Shown piece after piece: positions 1 to 6,056 of a stretch of DNA of 10,000 bases. The stretch spans positions 1 through 10,000 of the forward strand of contig JAIWNO010000203.1 in the NCBI GenBank assembly GCA_020216785.1. The letters are read 5' to 3'. A model generated the notes under the pieces. That model had not been told where the DNA came from. It ran no database searches and saw nothing but the letters and a program-made list of their open reading frames with translations. The number at the start of each line of letters is the position of its first letter. The first letter of the stretch is position 1. This stretch comes from Desulfomonile sp. (lineage in GTDB: Bacteria > Desulfobacterota > Desulfomonilia > Desulfomonilales > Desulfomonilaceae). The position numbers were made by a program, and so were the translations under genes.

Positions 1-25
1 TATAAGCTCCCCGACATAGATGTTG

Positions 26-32
26 AGGAGGT
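26..32 (+). promoter_or_regulatory. Shine-Dalgarno site that decides the transposase start
   Basis: AGGAGGT lies 5 bases before the ATG at 38. It overlaps the codons that follow the upstream in-frame ATG at 20, so initiation at 38 is favoured. Confidence 0.6.
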
Positions 33-37
33 GTGTG

Positions 38-538
38 ATGGGTGGAGTGACGTCGGCGTTGCCGCATCTTTCGGAATTCGAGGTTTCCGTACGGCTGAAG
101 CAGACGACTGGAAGGGAACACAAGAGACGGCCCATAATCCGGAACGCATTGGCGGACCCGCGGCCTGCCTCGGAGATCGCCCTCCACACGGACGTCTCGG
201 TTTCTTGCGTTCATAACGTGGTGTCCCGGTACAACAGATTCGGTCCACAAGCCGTCGAAGGTCGTGAGCACGGTATACGGCGCAGATGCTATTTGAAGAA
301 AGACGAGGAGGCAGGGTTTCTCAAGCCGTTTCCAGAGATTGCCCCCACGGGGGAGACCTGCGTTGCAGGGCCGGTCAAGGAGTCCCTCGAAGCATTGTTG
401 GGTCACCCGGTCCATCATTCCACCGTGTACCGGATGCTTCACAGAAATGGATGGAGGGAAATCGTTCCCCGGCCCGCTCATCCCGAGGCCAAGGAGGAAG
501 TTCAAGGGGCTTTTAAAAAAACTTCCCCCAACTCGTAG
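38..538 (+). CDS. IS630-family transposase, N-terminal part (orfA, DNA-binding)
   Basis: This is the DNA-binding half of an IS630 transposase, 166 residues from the ATG at 38. Residues about 21-82 form a helix-turn-helix region (REHKRRPIIRNAL, then ASEIALHTDVSVSCVHNVV). A second winged-helix-like segment follows around 113-150 (SLEALLGHPVHHSTVYRML, then NGWREIVPRP). I chose the start at 38 because AGGAGGT at 26-32 sits 5 bases upstream; an in-frame ATG at 20 would place that site inside the gene. The frame closes at TAG 536-538 just after the string of A at 515-521. Reading on in the -1 frame gives a seamless family-like junction (FKKNFPQLVEEIVERRG), so this is the first part of a fused product of about 352 residues. 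Read alone, it would bind DNA but lack the catalytic domain. Confidence 0.85.
   Translation: MGGVTSALPHLSEFEVSVRLKQTTGREHKRRPIIRNALADPRPASEIALHTDVSVSCVHNVVSRYNRFGPQAVEGREHGIRRRCYLKKDEEAGFLKPFPEIAPTGETCVAGPVKESLEALLGHPVHHSTVYRMLHRNGWREIVPRPAHPEAKEEVQGAFKKTSPNS
511..522 (+). other. Probable -1 ribosomal frameshift (slippery) site in the transposase
   Basis: The sequence TTTTAAAAAAAC contains seven A residues (515-521). In the orfA frame it is read GCT TTT AAA AAA ACT, and orfA stops 15 bases later. A one-base backward slip on the A run gives AAA AAA AAC TTC, which opens without a stop into orfB (N-F-P-Q-L-V-E-E) and restores a normal IS630 reading frame. A-run slippage is a known expression control in this family. 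A simple inactivating indel at the same homopolymer would look identical, so programmed use is inferred. Confidence 0.65.
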
Positions 539-546
539 AAGAGATT

Positions 547-1095
547 GTGGAGCGAAGAGGTCCGGAAGATAAGAGGCCGGTGATCATCATGGCCCAGGAC
601 GAGGGACGCTTCGGACGAATCACCGATATCCGAACCTGTTGGGCGCCCAAAGGGACCAGACCGACAGTCGCCCGGCAGGTTGTACGGACATTCGTCTACG
701 TGTATGCGGCAGTGTGTATGGCTCCGGGCAAAATGACTTCTCTGATCCTGCCCTCCGCAAACACGGCTATGATGGACCTGTTTTTGGAGGAAGTATCCCA
801 TGATTTCAAAGAATATTTCGTCATCATGCCGGTAGACGGAGCTGGACGGCATCGATCTCAGGGATTGAGAATCCCTGAGAACATACGGCTGATACAGCAG
901 CCGTCGCACAGTCCGGAACTCAATCCCGTGGGGCATCTGTGGGAAGAATTGAGGGAAAAGCACTTCCCGAACAGAGCGTTCAAGTCGCTTGACGCCGTCG
1001 AGCACGCACGATGTAAAGGATTGCAACAGCTTCATGACGGTCCCGAAAAGGTGAAATCAATGACAAATTTCCCCTATTTACAAGTTACTTGTTGA
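547..1095 (+). CDS. IS630-family transposase, C-terminal catalytic part (orfB), active site damaged
   Basis: This is the DDE/RNase-H-like half of the transposase. The only nearby free-standing start is GTG at 547, without a convincing ribosome site; it is more likely read by -1 frameshifting, entering the frame at 520. The first catalytic Asp is in MAQDEGRFGR (codon 598-600). The second is in MPVDGAGRH (835-837), where the family usually has Trp before the His rather than the Arg seen here. The third acidic residue should be the Glu of an LNPxEHLW motif; here it reads LNPVGHLW, with GGG at 931-933 instead of GAG/GAA. A single A-to-G change would explain this. The C-terminal tail (EKVKSMTNFPYLQ) is family-typical, so the protein is not truncated. 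Loss of the catalytic Glu should abolish transposition; the family call itself is firm. Confidence 0.85.
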   Translation: MERRGPEDKRPVIIMAQDEGRFGRITDIRTCWAPKGTRPTVARQVVRTFVYVYAAVCMAPGKMTSLILPSANTAMMDLFLEEVSHDFKEYFVIMPVDGAGRHRSQGLRIPENIRLIQQPSHSPELNPVGHLWEELREKHFPNRAFKSLDAVEHARCKGLQQLHDGPEKVKSMTNFPYLQVTC

Positions 1096-1121
1096 ATTGC
1101 GAAATGGTATGAGGCTTGCCG

Positions 1122-1145
1122 GTCCCCCACACGGGGACTTCTTTT
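1122..1145 (+). terminator. Rho-independent terminator at the right end of the IS
   Basis: GTCCCC (1122-1127), a 5-base loop CACAC, and GGGGAC (1133-1138) form a perfect 6-bp GC-rich stem followed by TTCTTTT (1139-1145). It follows the transposase stop by 26 bases and would end plus-strand transcripts just before they run antisense into glgP. On the opposite strand there is no T-tract after the stem, so it should not serve glgP equally well. The right IS inverted repeat overlaps this stem. Confidence 0.7.
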
Positions 1146-3699
1146 ACGCCCACACCACCAGGTTCATCGAAAGCGGATTGAACAGGTACGGATGGAACGG
1201 GAGAATCCGGATAGTGTACCCGTAAATGCCGGTTTCGTCGCACGGAATTCTACCCTCGAAGCGGTAAACCTGGTCCGAGAGCTTCTCCGCGCAAATCATC
1301 GAAGTTATGCGGCGGTTGATCATCTTATCTGAACTTGTGGTGATCCTGCCGTGGCAGAGATCCACCATCACTTCTTGGGGCTCCAATCCGCCAAGTCTGA
1401 TAGAGGCAGTTACAAGCAGTTGCTCGCCCAACGAAAGCCGTTCACTGCGCGCCTCTGCGATATCCTGGATGCGGACTTGGCTCCAAAGAGCGCGAATACG
1501 CTTTTTCCAATCACTGAGCGTGCGAGCCCTGGCCTGCCGATTTTCGCCCAGGATCTGGTGCGCTAGGGCCGCCTGTACGTAATAGCCCTCCATATACTCT
1601 TCAATCATCCGGTGGGAGCTGAACCGTTCGCAGATCGTGGCGATGCTGTTTTTCATCATCTCAATCCACCGATGAGGGAGTCCGTCCGGCCCGCGGTCGA
1701 AGAAAGTCGGCACCACTTCCCGCTCGAGCAGATCATAGATCATCCCCGCTTCGACCTTGTCCTGATACGCGGGATCATTGTATTCCTCTCCGCTCCCGAT
1801 TGCCCATCCGTTGGAACCGTTCCATCCTTCCGCCCACCATCCATCGAGGATACTCAGGTTAAGCGCGCCGTTGGCCGCAGCCTTCATACCGGAGGTGCCA
1901 CACGCTTCGTTGGGCCGCCGCGGGGTGTTGAGCCAAACGTCAGAGCCCTGAACCAGATAGCGGGCGATATTGATGTCGTAGTCCTCGAGAAAAACGATTT
2001 TCCGACGGAACCCCTCGGTTCGTGTCTGGTGCACAATCTGCCTGATGATCTCCTTGCCTTCGTTGTCGCGCGGATGGGCCTTGCCGGCAAAAATGAGCTG
2101 CACGGGCCGGCGTTTGTCGGAGACGATCCGGAGCAGTCGATCCGGGTCGGAAAAGATAAGCCCCGCGCGCTTGTACGGCGCGAATCTCCTCGCGAATCCG
2201 ATGGTAAGTGCCTCAGAACTGAGCACGTCCCGCGTGCGGCTCATGTCCAGAACAGAGCCGCGTCCTGATTTCGTCTGAGCCGCCAGCTGCCGCCTGGAAA
2301 AGTCCACGAGTCGCTCCCGCCTTGTTTCGTGGACGCGCCACAGCTCATCATGCGGGATGTTATATACCCGCGGCCAAATGCGCTTGTTATCAGGATCCTC
2401 AACCCACCCTTCGCCCAGATATCGCTGGAAGAGGTCGGCCATTTCCTTGGAGAGATACGATGGGATGTGGACGCCGTTGGTCACGTACCCGATGGGGATG
2501 TCGTCTTCGCCCAGCTGTGGCCAGAGGCTTGCCCACATCTTCTTCGATACCCGGCTGTGCAACTCGCTGACCGCGTTGACCCCTCTGGACAATCTGAGCG
2601 CCAGCACCGCCATGGACAGGGGTGAGGTCTTGTCTTCGGGCCGTTCCCTGCCGAGGGTCAGAAGGTCGTCCACGGTCATCCCCAGGGACGTCATATAGTT
2701 TCGGAAGTACTTGTCCACCAGGTCCGGCGAAAACAGATCGATGCCTGCGGGAACAGGCGTGTGAGTGGTGAAGACCGTCGATGCGGCCACCGCCTCGACC
2801 GCCACCTCGAACGGCACCTTGTACGTGGTCATGGTTGTGCGGATCCGTTCCAGTGCAGCGAAGGCAGCGTGCCCTTCATTAAGATGGTACACGAACGGCC
2901 AGAGGCCCAGCAGATGCAACGCTCTGGCTCCTCCGATTCCCAAGAGAATCTCCTGCTGAATGCGCATCTCCGCATCCCCGCTGTACAATGCGGAGGTGAT
3001 CCTTCGCGCCCATTCGGAATTGGACGGGTCGTTGGTGTCCAGCAGATACAGAGGTATCCGGCCCACCTGCACTCTCCATAGGAGAACCTTGACGTTTTGT
3101 CCGGCCATGTCCATTTGGATCGAGGCTTGGCCGCCGGTTGCATCAAGAACGGGAAAGAGGGGCAGATTGTAGAAGTCGTTTTCCGGGTAGGATTCTTGCT
3201 GCCAGCCGTCAATATTGAGGTACTGCTCGAAATAGCCTTTTTGATACAGCAGCCCGACGCCGATCAGCGGAAGACAAAGGTTGGATGCGCTCTTGAGGTG
3301 GTCGCCTGCCAGGAGACCGAGTCCGCCCGAATACAGGTGCAGGCACTCACCGAGACCGTATTCCATACTAAAATAGGCAATACGGTAGTCAATCGGCCGC
3401 TCCAGATTGAACGAGTACACTCCTGCGTCGCCGATGTACCTGTCGAAGCCCTGCTCGGCTTCTGAGATCCAATCGAGAAGGCCCTGATCCTCAAGTATCT
3501 CGTTTTTTCTTTCCGGCGAAAGGTCCGCCAGCATTCGGATAGGGTTGTGTCCGCACGCTTCCCATTGGTCCGGGTCGACCTCCTGGAAGAGTCGGCTAAC
3601 GTCCGGGTTCCAGTTGAACCACATATTCATGCCGATGCGCTGGAGAGGCTCCAGCTCCTCGGGAAGATCGGGCTTTACCACAAGACGTCGAATTGCCAT
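1144..3699 (-). CDS. glgP: Alpha-glucan (glycogen/maltodextrin) phosphorylase, DUF3417 type
   Basis: This cytoplasmic PLP enzyme releases glucose-1-phosphate from alpha-1,4-glucans. The 851-residue length fits the actinobacterial/Thermotoga-type family. The N-terminal DUF3417 segment is visible at about 20-45 (GMNMWFNWNPDVSRLF). The active-site core begins at 110 (FSMEYGLGECLHLYSGGLG, then LAGDHLKSASNLCLPLIGVG). THTPVPAGID, YVTNGVHIPSY and FARRFAPYKRAGLIF follow in family order. The PLP-binding lysine is K606 in EACGTSGMKAAANGALN (codon at 1882-1884). I start at the ATG at 3697-3699 because AGAGGGAG lies 7 bases upstream and the family begins here; a 13-residue extension to 3738 is possible but has no such support. 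The C-terminus (NPLSMNLVVWA) is family-typical, so the gene is complete although the IS abuts its stop codon. It pairs functionally with malQ in this window. Confidence 0.95.
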   Translation of the reverse strand: MAIRRLVVKPDLPEELEPLQRIGMNMWFNWNPDVSRLFQEVDPDQWEACGHNPIRMLADLSPERKNEILEDQGLLDWISEAEQGFDRYIGDAGVYSFNLERPIDYRIAYFSMEYGLGECLHLYSGGLGLLAGDHLKSASNLCLPLIGVGLLYQKGYFEQYLNIDGWQQESYPENDFYNLPLFPVLDATGGQASIQMDMAGQNVKVLLWRVQVGRIPLYLLDTNDPSNSEWARRITSALYSGDAEMRIQQEILLGIGGARALHLLGLWPFVYHLNEGHAAFAALERIRTTMTTYKVPFEVAVEAVAASTVFTTHTPVPAGIDLFSPDLVDKYFRNYMTSLGMTVDDLLTLGRERPEDKTSPLSMAVLALRLSRGVNAVSELHSRVSKKMWASLWPQLGEDDIPIGYVTNGVHIPSYLSKEMADLFQRYLGEGWVEDPDNKRIWPRVYNIPHDELWRVHETRRERLVDFSRRQLAAQTKSGRGSVLDMSRTRDVLSSEALTIGFARRFAPYKRAGLIFSDPDRLLRIVSDKRRPVQLIFAGKAHPRDNEGKEIIRQIVHQTRTEGFRRKIVFLEDYDINIARYLVQGSDVWLNTPRRPNEACGTSGMKAAANGALNLSILDGWWAEGWNGSNGWAIGSGEEYNDPAYQDKVEAGMIYDLLEREVVPTFFDRGPDGLPHRWIEMMKNSIATICERFSSHRMIEEYMEGYYVQAALAHQILGENRQARARTLSDWKKRIRALWSQVRIQDIAEARSERLSLGEQLLVTASIRLGGLEPQEVMVDLCHGRITTSSDKMINRRITSMICAEKLSDQVYRFEGRIPCDETGIYGYTIRILPFHPYLFNPLSMNLVVWA

Positions 3700-3774
3700 C
3701 GCCGGACTCCCTCTTCTACGAGATCTACGGAATTCCACGAAAAAACGCGCGTAAGTGTCACGTCATCCGCTATT

Positions 3775-3803
3775 TTCCTAACAGTCTGCAACTCATGAGT
3801 CAA
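3775..3803 (-). promoter_or_regulatory. Candidate sigma-70 promoter for glgP
   Basis: Read on the minus strand, TTGACT (3803-3798) and TAGGAA (3780-3775) are separated by exactly 17 bases, about 75 bases upstream of the glgP ATG. The -35 matches consensus at five of six positions; the -10 is weak, at three of six. Confidence 0.4.
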
Positions 3804-3879
3804 GAGACCCTCCTGCTGAAGGGTAATGGACGCACAAGCCCGTAGGATGCTGAGAGGTCCGCTCTTCCGGTTGTTTCAA

Positions 3880-3908
3880 TTTACACGTCAAATTCATTGT
3901 GATAGGAC
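3880..3908 (+). promoter_or_regulatory. Weak candidate promoter for the UbiA-like gene
   Basis: TTTACA at 3880-3885 and TAGGAC at 3903-3908 are spaced by 17 bases and end 32 bases before the ATG at 3941. The -35 is one base off consensus; the -10 matches only three of six. The surrounding 3700-3940 gap between the divergent genes holds no other gene that I can see. Confidence 0.25.
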
Positions 3909-3940
3909 GAAGGACGACCCAATCGCTTCAGGTTTACTCC

Positions 3941-4822
3941 ATGACCGCGCTCAAGCCCTTGTTTATCCTCATGAGGCCGACCCAATGGATTAAGAATGGG
4001 TTTGTGTTGATGCCTCTCGTCTTCAGCGCCAGACTTGTATTCGTCGAAGACGTCGTTCGCAGTGTGGTGATGTGCCTCGCATTCTGTCTGGCGTCGTCGG
4101 CGACGTACATTCTGAACGATTACGCGGACATGGAGCAAGACCGCGTTCATCCTCTCAAACGGAACCGACCGTTAGCCAGAGGAGATGTCGCTCCATCCAC
4201 CGCCCTTATTGTCATGATAGTCCTCCTCGCGGGCGCGTTCGGCGTTCTGGCGGCCATGAGAGCGCCTTGGCTCTGTCACCTGTTCCTGGCTGCGTATCTT
4301 GCGTTGCAGGTGGGGTACTCGTACGCGCTCAAAAATGTGGTCATTGTTGATGTGCTGGCGATCTCGACCGGATTTCTGTTACGGGTAATGGGGGGCGCAG
4401 CAGCTATCAGTGTCGGGGTATCCAGTTGGCTGATCCTGTGCACGTTTTCTCTGGCAATCCTTCTCGCACTTGGGAAACGGCGCCATGAGGTCGTGATCCT
4501 GAACGACGACGCGGCAAATCACCGGCCCGTCCTTGAAAATTATAACGTATCGCTGTTGGACCAACTGCTTCAGGTGGTGACCACCTCCACATTCATCTTT
4601 TACTGCCTCTATTCGGTGACGGGAAATCCAGCAGCAGGGCTGGCCGCTGAAAAGATGATGTTTACCATCCCGTTCGTTACGTACGGGATCTTTCGCTACA
4701 TGTACCTCATTTATCACAAGGAAGACGGCGGGTCGCCCACCGCGATGCTCCTCACCGACCCGCCGCTTATGGTCTGCGCGATTCTCTGGTTGGCAGCGTG
4801 CACCGCTATCATATATGTCTGA
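3941..4822 (+). CDS. UbiA-family prenyltransferase, decaprenyl-phosphate phosphoribosyltransferase-like
   Basis: This is an integral membrane protein of 293 residues with roughly eight or nine hydrophobic spans. It starts in the family style (LFILMRPTQWIKNGFVLMPL). The Asp-rich prenyl/Mg binding motif is N59-D60-Y-A-D63-M-E-Q-D67, followed by VHPLKRNRPLARG. The second conserved region is YSYALKNVVIVDVLAIS with D137. GKRRHE (179-184) and HRPVLENYNVSLLDQ (about 194-208) are typical of the Rv3806c-like branch rather than ubiquinone or heme UbiA enzymes. That branch transfers 5-phosphoribose from PRPP to a polyprenyl phosphate, the first step to lipid-linked ribose or arabinose donors. I use the ATG at 3941 because the family begins next to LRPxQWxKN; a GTG at 3899 would add 14 unrelated residues. 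The ribosome site is weak (AGG at 3930-3932). The usual partner epimerase and phosphatase genes are not in this window. Superfamily is firm; substrate is inferred. Confidence 0.85.
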   Translation: MTALKPLFILMRPTQWIKNGFVLMPLVFSARLVFVEDVVRSVVMCLAFCLASSATYILNDYADMEQDRVHPLKRNRPLARGDVAPSTALIVMIVLLAGAFGVLAAMRAPWLCHLFLAAYLALQVGYSYALKNVVIVDVLAISTGFLLRVMGGAAAISVGVSSWLILCTFSLAILLALGKRRHEVVILNDDAANHRPVLENYNVSLLDQLLQVVTTSTFIFYCLYSVTGNPAAGLAAEKMMFTIPFVTYGIFRYMYLIYHKEDGGSPTAMLLTDPPLMVCAILWLAACTAIIYV

Positions 4823-4871
4823 CGGGCTGCCGGGCTGGTCGACCGAGTTATTCGCACCCGGGAGGCGGGAC

Positions 4872-5189
4872 ATGCTGAAAACATTGAAATACGTTGTGTG
4901 GTTTGGACTCATGGCCGGGATCGGTGTGATCCTCGGCTGCTTCATCCACGGCTACCGCGTTAACCAAACAACGCTCATGAGCGGTGTGGCATTCGTGCGC
5001 GAGTGGCCGTACGGCGAGCACATCGTGGGGTACATCGAAACTGCGGTCTTCTCTTACCAAGAAAAGCGAAATTTGGAGCAGTATATGAAAAAGCACAAGG
5101 ATCAGATCAAGATTGATCCTGAAGTGCTGAAACGACATCAGCACCTGTATCAAGAAGGAGGCGGCGCGAAGGATAAAAGAAATAAATGA
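4872..5189 (+). CDS. Small single-span membrane protein, unknown function
   Basis: I do not recognise this 105-residue protein. Residues 7-25 form one hydrophobic segment (YVVWFGLMAGIGVILGCFI), suggesting an N-terminal anchor or uncleaved signal. A middle part with aromatics follows (FVREWPYGEHIVGYIETAVFS). The tail from about 63 is highly charged and probably helical (EKRNLEQYMKKHKDQ), ending Lys-rich (GGGAKDKRNK). The ATG at 4872 is preferred because GGGAGG (4860-4865) lies 6 bases upstream and the hydrophobic segment follows at once. An earlier ATG at 4815 overlaps the UbiA-like stop but would add 19 residues without a ribosome site. The 49-base gap to the upstream gene makes co-transcription likely, so a role beside the membrane-embedded transferase is possible but unproven. 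Confidence 0.7.
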   Translation: MLKTLKYVVWFGLMAGIGVILGCFIHGYRVNQTTLMSGVAFVREWPYGEHIVGYIETAVFSYQEKRNLEQYMKKHKDQIKIDPEVLKRHQHLYQEGGGAKDKRNK

Positions 5190-5229
5190 TTGAAAAACAA
5201 AATGTTATGATAAAAATTAAAACCAACAC

Positions 5230-5235
5230 TTGACA
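5230..5235 (+). promoter_or_regulatory. Possible -35 box upstream of the 142-residue protein gene
   Basis: A perfect TTGACA lies at 5230-5235 at the end of an AT-rich stretch (5185-5230), about 108 bases before the ATG at 5343. No good -10 box appears at 16-18 bases, so this is only a hint that the downstream gene has its own promoter. The rest of the 5190-5342 gap shows no other feature. Confidence 0.2.
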
Positions 5236-5342
5236 ATCATCTGCCAGGGTGTTACCGGACCTCCCGATGCCGTGCCCGCATCCACCGGCACCCGCCGGTT
5301 GCGACACTTTACCGGCCATTCTTCTTGCCACAGGGAGCTGCC

Positions 5343-5771
5343 ATGAAGCCCGATTCCACCGCCACCGACTCGGACCTGTCCAGCATTCCCGGAGAATTCC
5401 GAGAGAATTATCGTTTCCTCTGCGAGCTTATTAACTGCAAGCAAAAGAATGACACGGCAACGCGCACGCTTGCATCGATCCCGGACAGGTGCTTGGCTGA
5501 GCTCACGGGCAGACTCAACCGCCGTCAGGCGAGAATCTTCAAAGATTTCCTCAGAGAGCGCGCAACGAACCCACGCGAGTGTCTCCAGGCGCCTGTCCCG
5601 GTTGAACTCGAGGCGTCGATTCGCGTCAGGAAGCGATCAACGTGGTTGCCGTGGGAAGCTGAGGCGATTCATAAGATCGAATTGTGGCGGGAAGACATTC
5701 ACTGCATAATGCGCTGTCTGGCCGTGACGAATGATAAACCAGCCCAAGTGAAGAGTCTGGCTGTTACCTGA
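5343..5771 (+). CDS. Hypothetical protein, 142 residues, soluble, no recognised domain
   Basis: I cannot assign a family. The protein has no hydrophobic span or signal peptide and is rich in Arg, Glu and Lys. The region about 48-75 (DRCLAELTGRLNRRQARIF) looks helical and basic. A Trp/Pro patch occurs near 101-104 (WLPW), followed by a helical stretch to about 130. Six cysteines are present, including C27-x4-C32 and C121-x3-C125; this spacing does not match a standard zinc or iron-sulfur motif that I know. The ATG at 5343 is chosen over a TTG at 5325 because AGGGAG (5332-5337) ends 5 bases upstream. It is on the same strand as the UbiA-like pair but 153 bases downstream, so co-transcription is uncertain. 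Its end converges with malQ across a repeat element. Confidence 0.6.
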   Translation: MKPDSTATDSDLSSIPGEFRENYRFLCELINCKQKNDTATRTLASIPDRCLAELTGRLNRRQARIFKDFLRERATNPRECLQAPVPVELEASIRVRKRSTWLPWEAEAIHKIELWREDIHCIMRCLAVTNDKPAQVKSLAVT

Positions 5772-5854
5772 TCCGAGTGGGAAAGAGGCCTTTCGGAAAT
5801 CTGGCGGGGGCTTTTGTCGCGAGTGCCCGAGACAAACAGCAGGACGGGTGACAG

Positions 5855-6023
5855 GAGACTGTCTCAAAACTCGAGAGGAGTTGAAAATCGTAGCACGACT
5901 GAAAATTGGAATGCGTCTTTGTCACCCTCACCCCGGCCATCTCCCAGTGGGAGAAAGGGTAGGGTGAAGGGGGGGGTATTCGTGCCACTATTCCACCGTT
6001 TCTGGGAGTTTTGAGACACTCTC
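5855..6023. repeat. MITE-like 169-bp palindromic element with terminal inverted repeats
   Basis: The left end GAGACTGTCTCAAAACTC (5855-5872) and right end 6006-6023 are inverted copies matching at 17 of 18 positions, with the 13-base core TGTCTCAAAACTC identical. Inner arms also pair: GTAGCACGA (5890-5898) with TCGTGCCAC (5980-5988), one mismatch; and TCACCCT (5922-5928) with AGGGTGA (5961-5967), exact. The centre is the palindrome TCTCCCAGTGGGAGA (5940-5954). A run of eight G lies at 5969-5976. There is no protein gene inside and no clear target duplication. The nested design fits a miniature inverted-repeat element or a large REP-type hairpin; which one, and what mobilises it, cannot be told from one copy. 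It fills most of the 5772-6056 gap between convergent genes, where it may also act as a bidirectional transcription barrier. Confidence 0.65.
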
Positions 6024-6030
6024 TAACCCC

Positions 6031-6049
6031 CGGCCCCAAGACCGGGCCG
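6031..6049 (-). terminator. Weak candidate hairpin after malQ
   Basis: CGGCCC (6031-6036) and GGGCCG (6044-6049) form a 6-bp GC stem with a 7-base loop, starting 8 bases past the malQ stop on the minus strand. No T-tract follows, so a classic Rho-independent terminator is not shown. Confidence 0.25.
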
Positions 6050-6056
6050 CATCATC

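Larger units (their letters stand above)
1..1146 (+). mobile_element. IS630-family insertion sequence, left end at or near window start
   Basis: The element carries one transposase split over two frames (38-538 and 547-1095), the usual layout of frameshifting IS630 members. Both edges contain a similar motif: AAGCTCCCCG at 4-13, and CGGGGACTT at 1132-1140, whose complement reads AAGTCCCCG. These are candidate imperfect terminal inverted repeats, differing by one base insertion. The right edge probably ends at the TA at 1145-1146; IS630 elements characteristically duplicate a TA target. That TA lies inside the complement of the glgP stop codon. The left edge begins TATAAG at position 1, so the left TA and flanking DNA may be just outside or at the window edge. 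The family assignment is secure from the protein; the exact ends are inferred. The copy is probably immobile on its own because a catalytic residue is missing. Confidence 0.8.

Noticed and set aside
502..1035. Long minus-strand open frame (177 codons) opposite the transposase
   Set aside because: It lies wholly antisense to the conserved transposase catalytic domain, has no ribosome site I can see, and its product has no family-like motif.
1612..2268. Plus-strand open frame of 218 codons inside glgP
   Set aside because: It is antisense to the most conserved part of glgP, including the PLP-lysine region; GC-rich coding DNA often gives such shadows.
4379..4945. Minus-strand open frame of 188 codons
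   Set aside because: It is antisense to the UbiA-like gene and the start of the small membrane protein gene; no conserved motif or ribosome site.
5813..5836. Imperfect stem TTTGTC...GACAAA just outside the MITE-like element
   Set aside because: Only six outer base pairs with a mismatched interior and no T-tract; too weak to call.
5940..5954. Central palindrome TCTCCCAGTGGGAGA as a stand-alone terminator
   Set aside because: No T-tract follows on either strand; it is better explained as the core of the larger nested repeat.
5764..6039. Minus-strand open frame of 91 codons across the palindromic element
   Set aside because: It covers the repeat arms and reads them as low-complexity Pro/Ser; best explained by the repeat, not by a protein.
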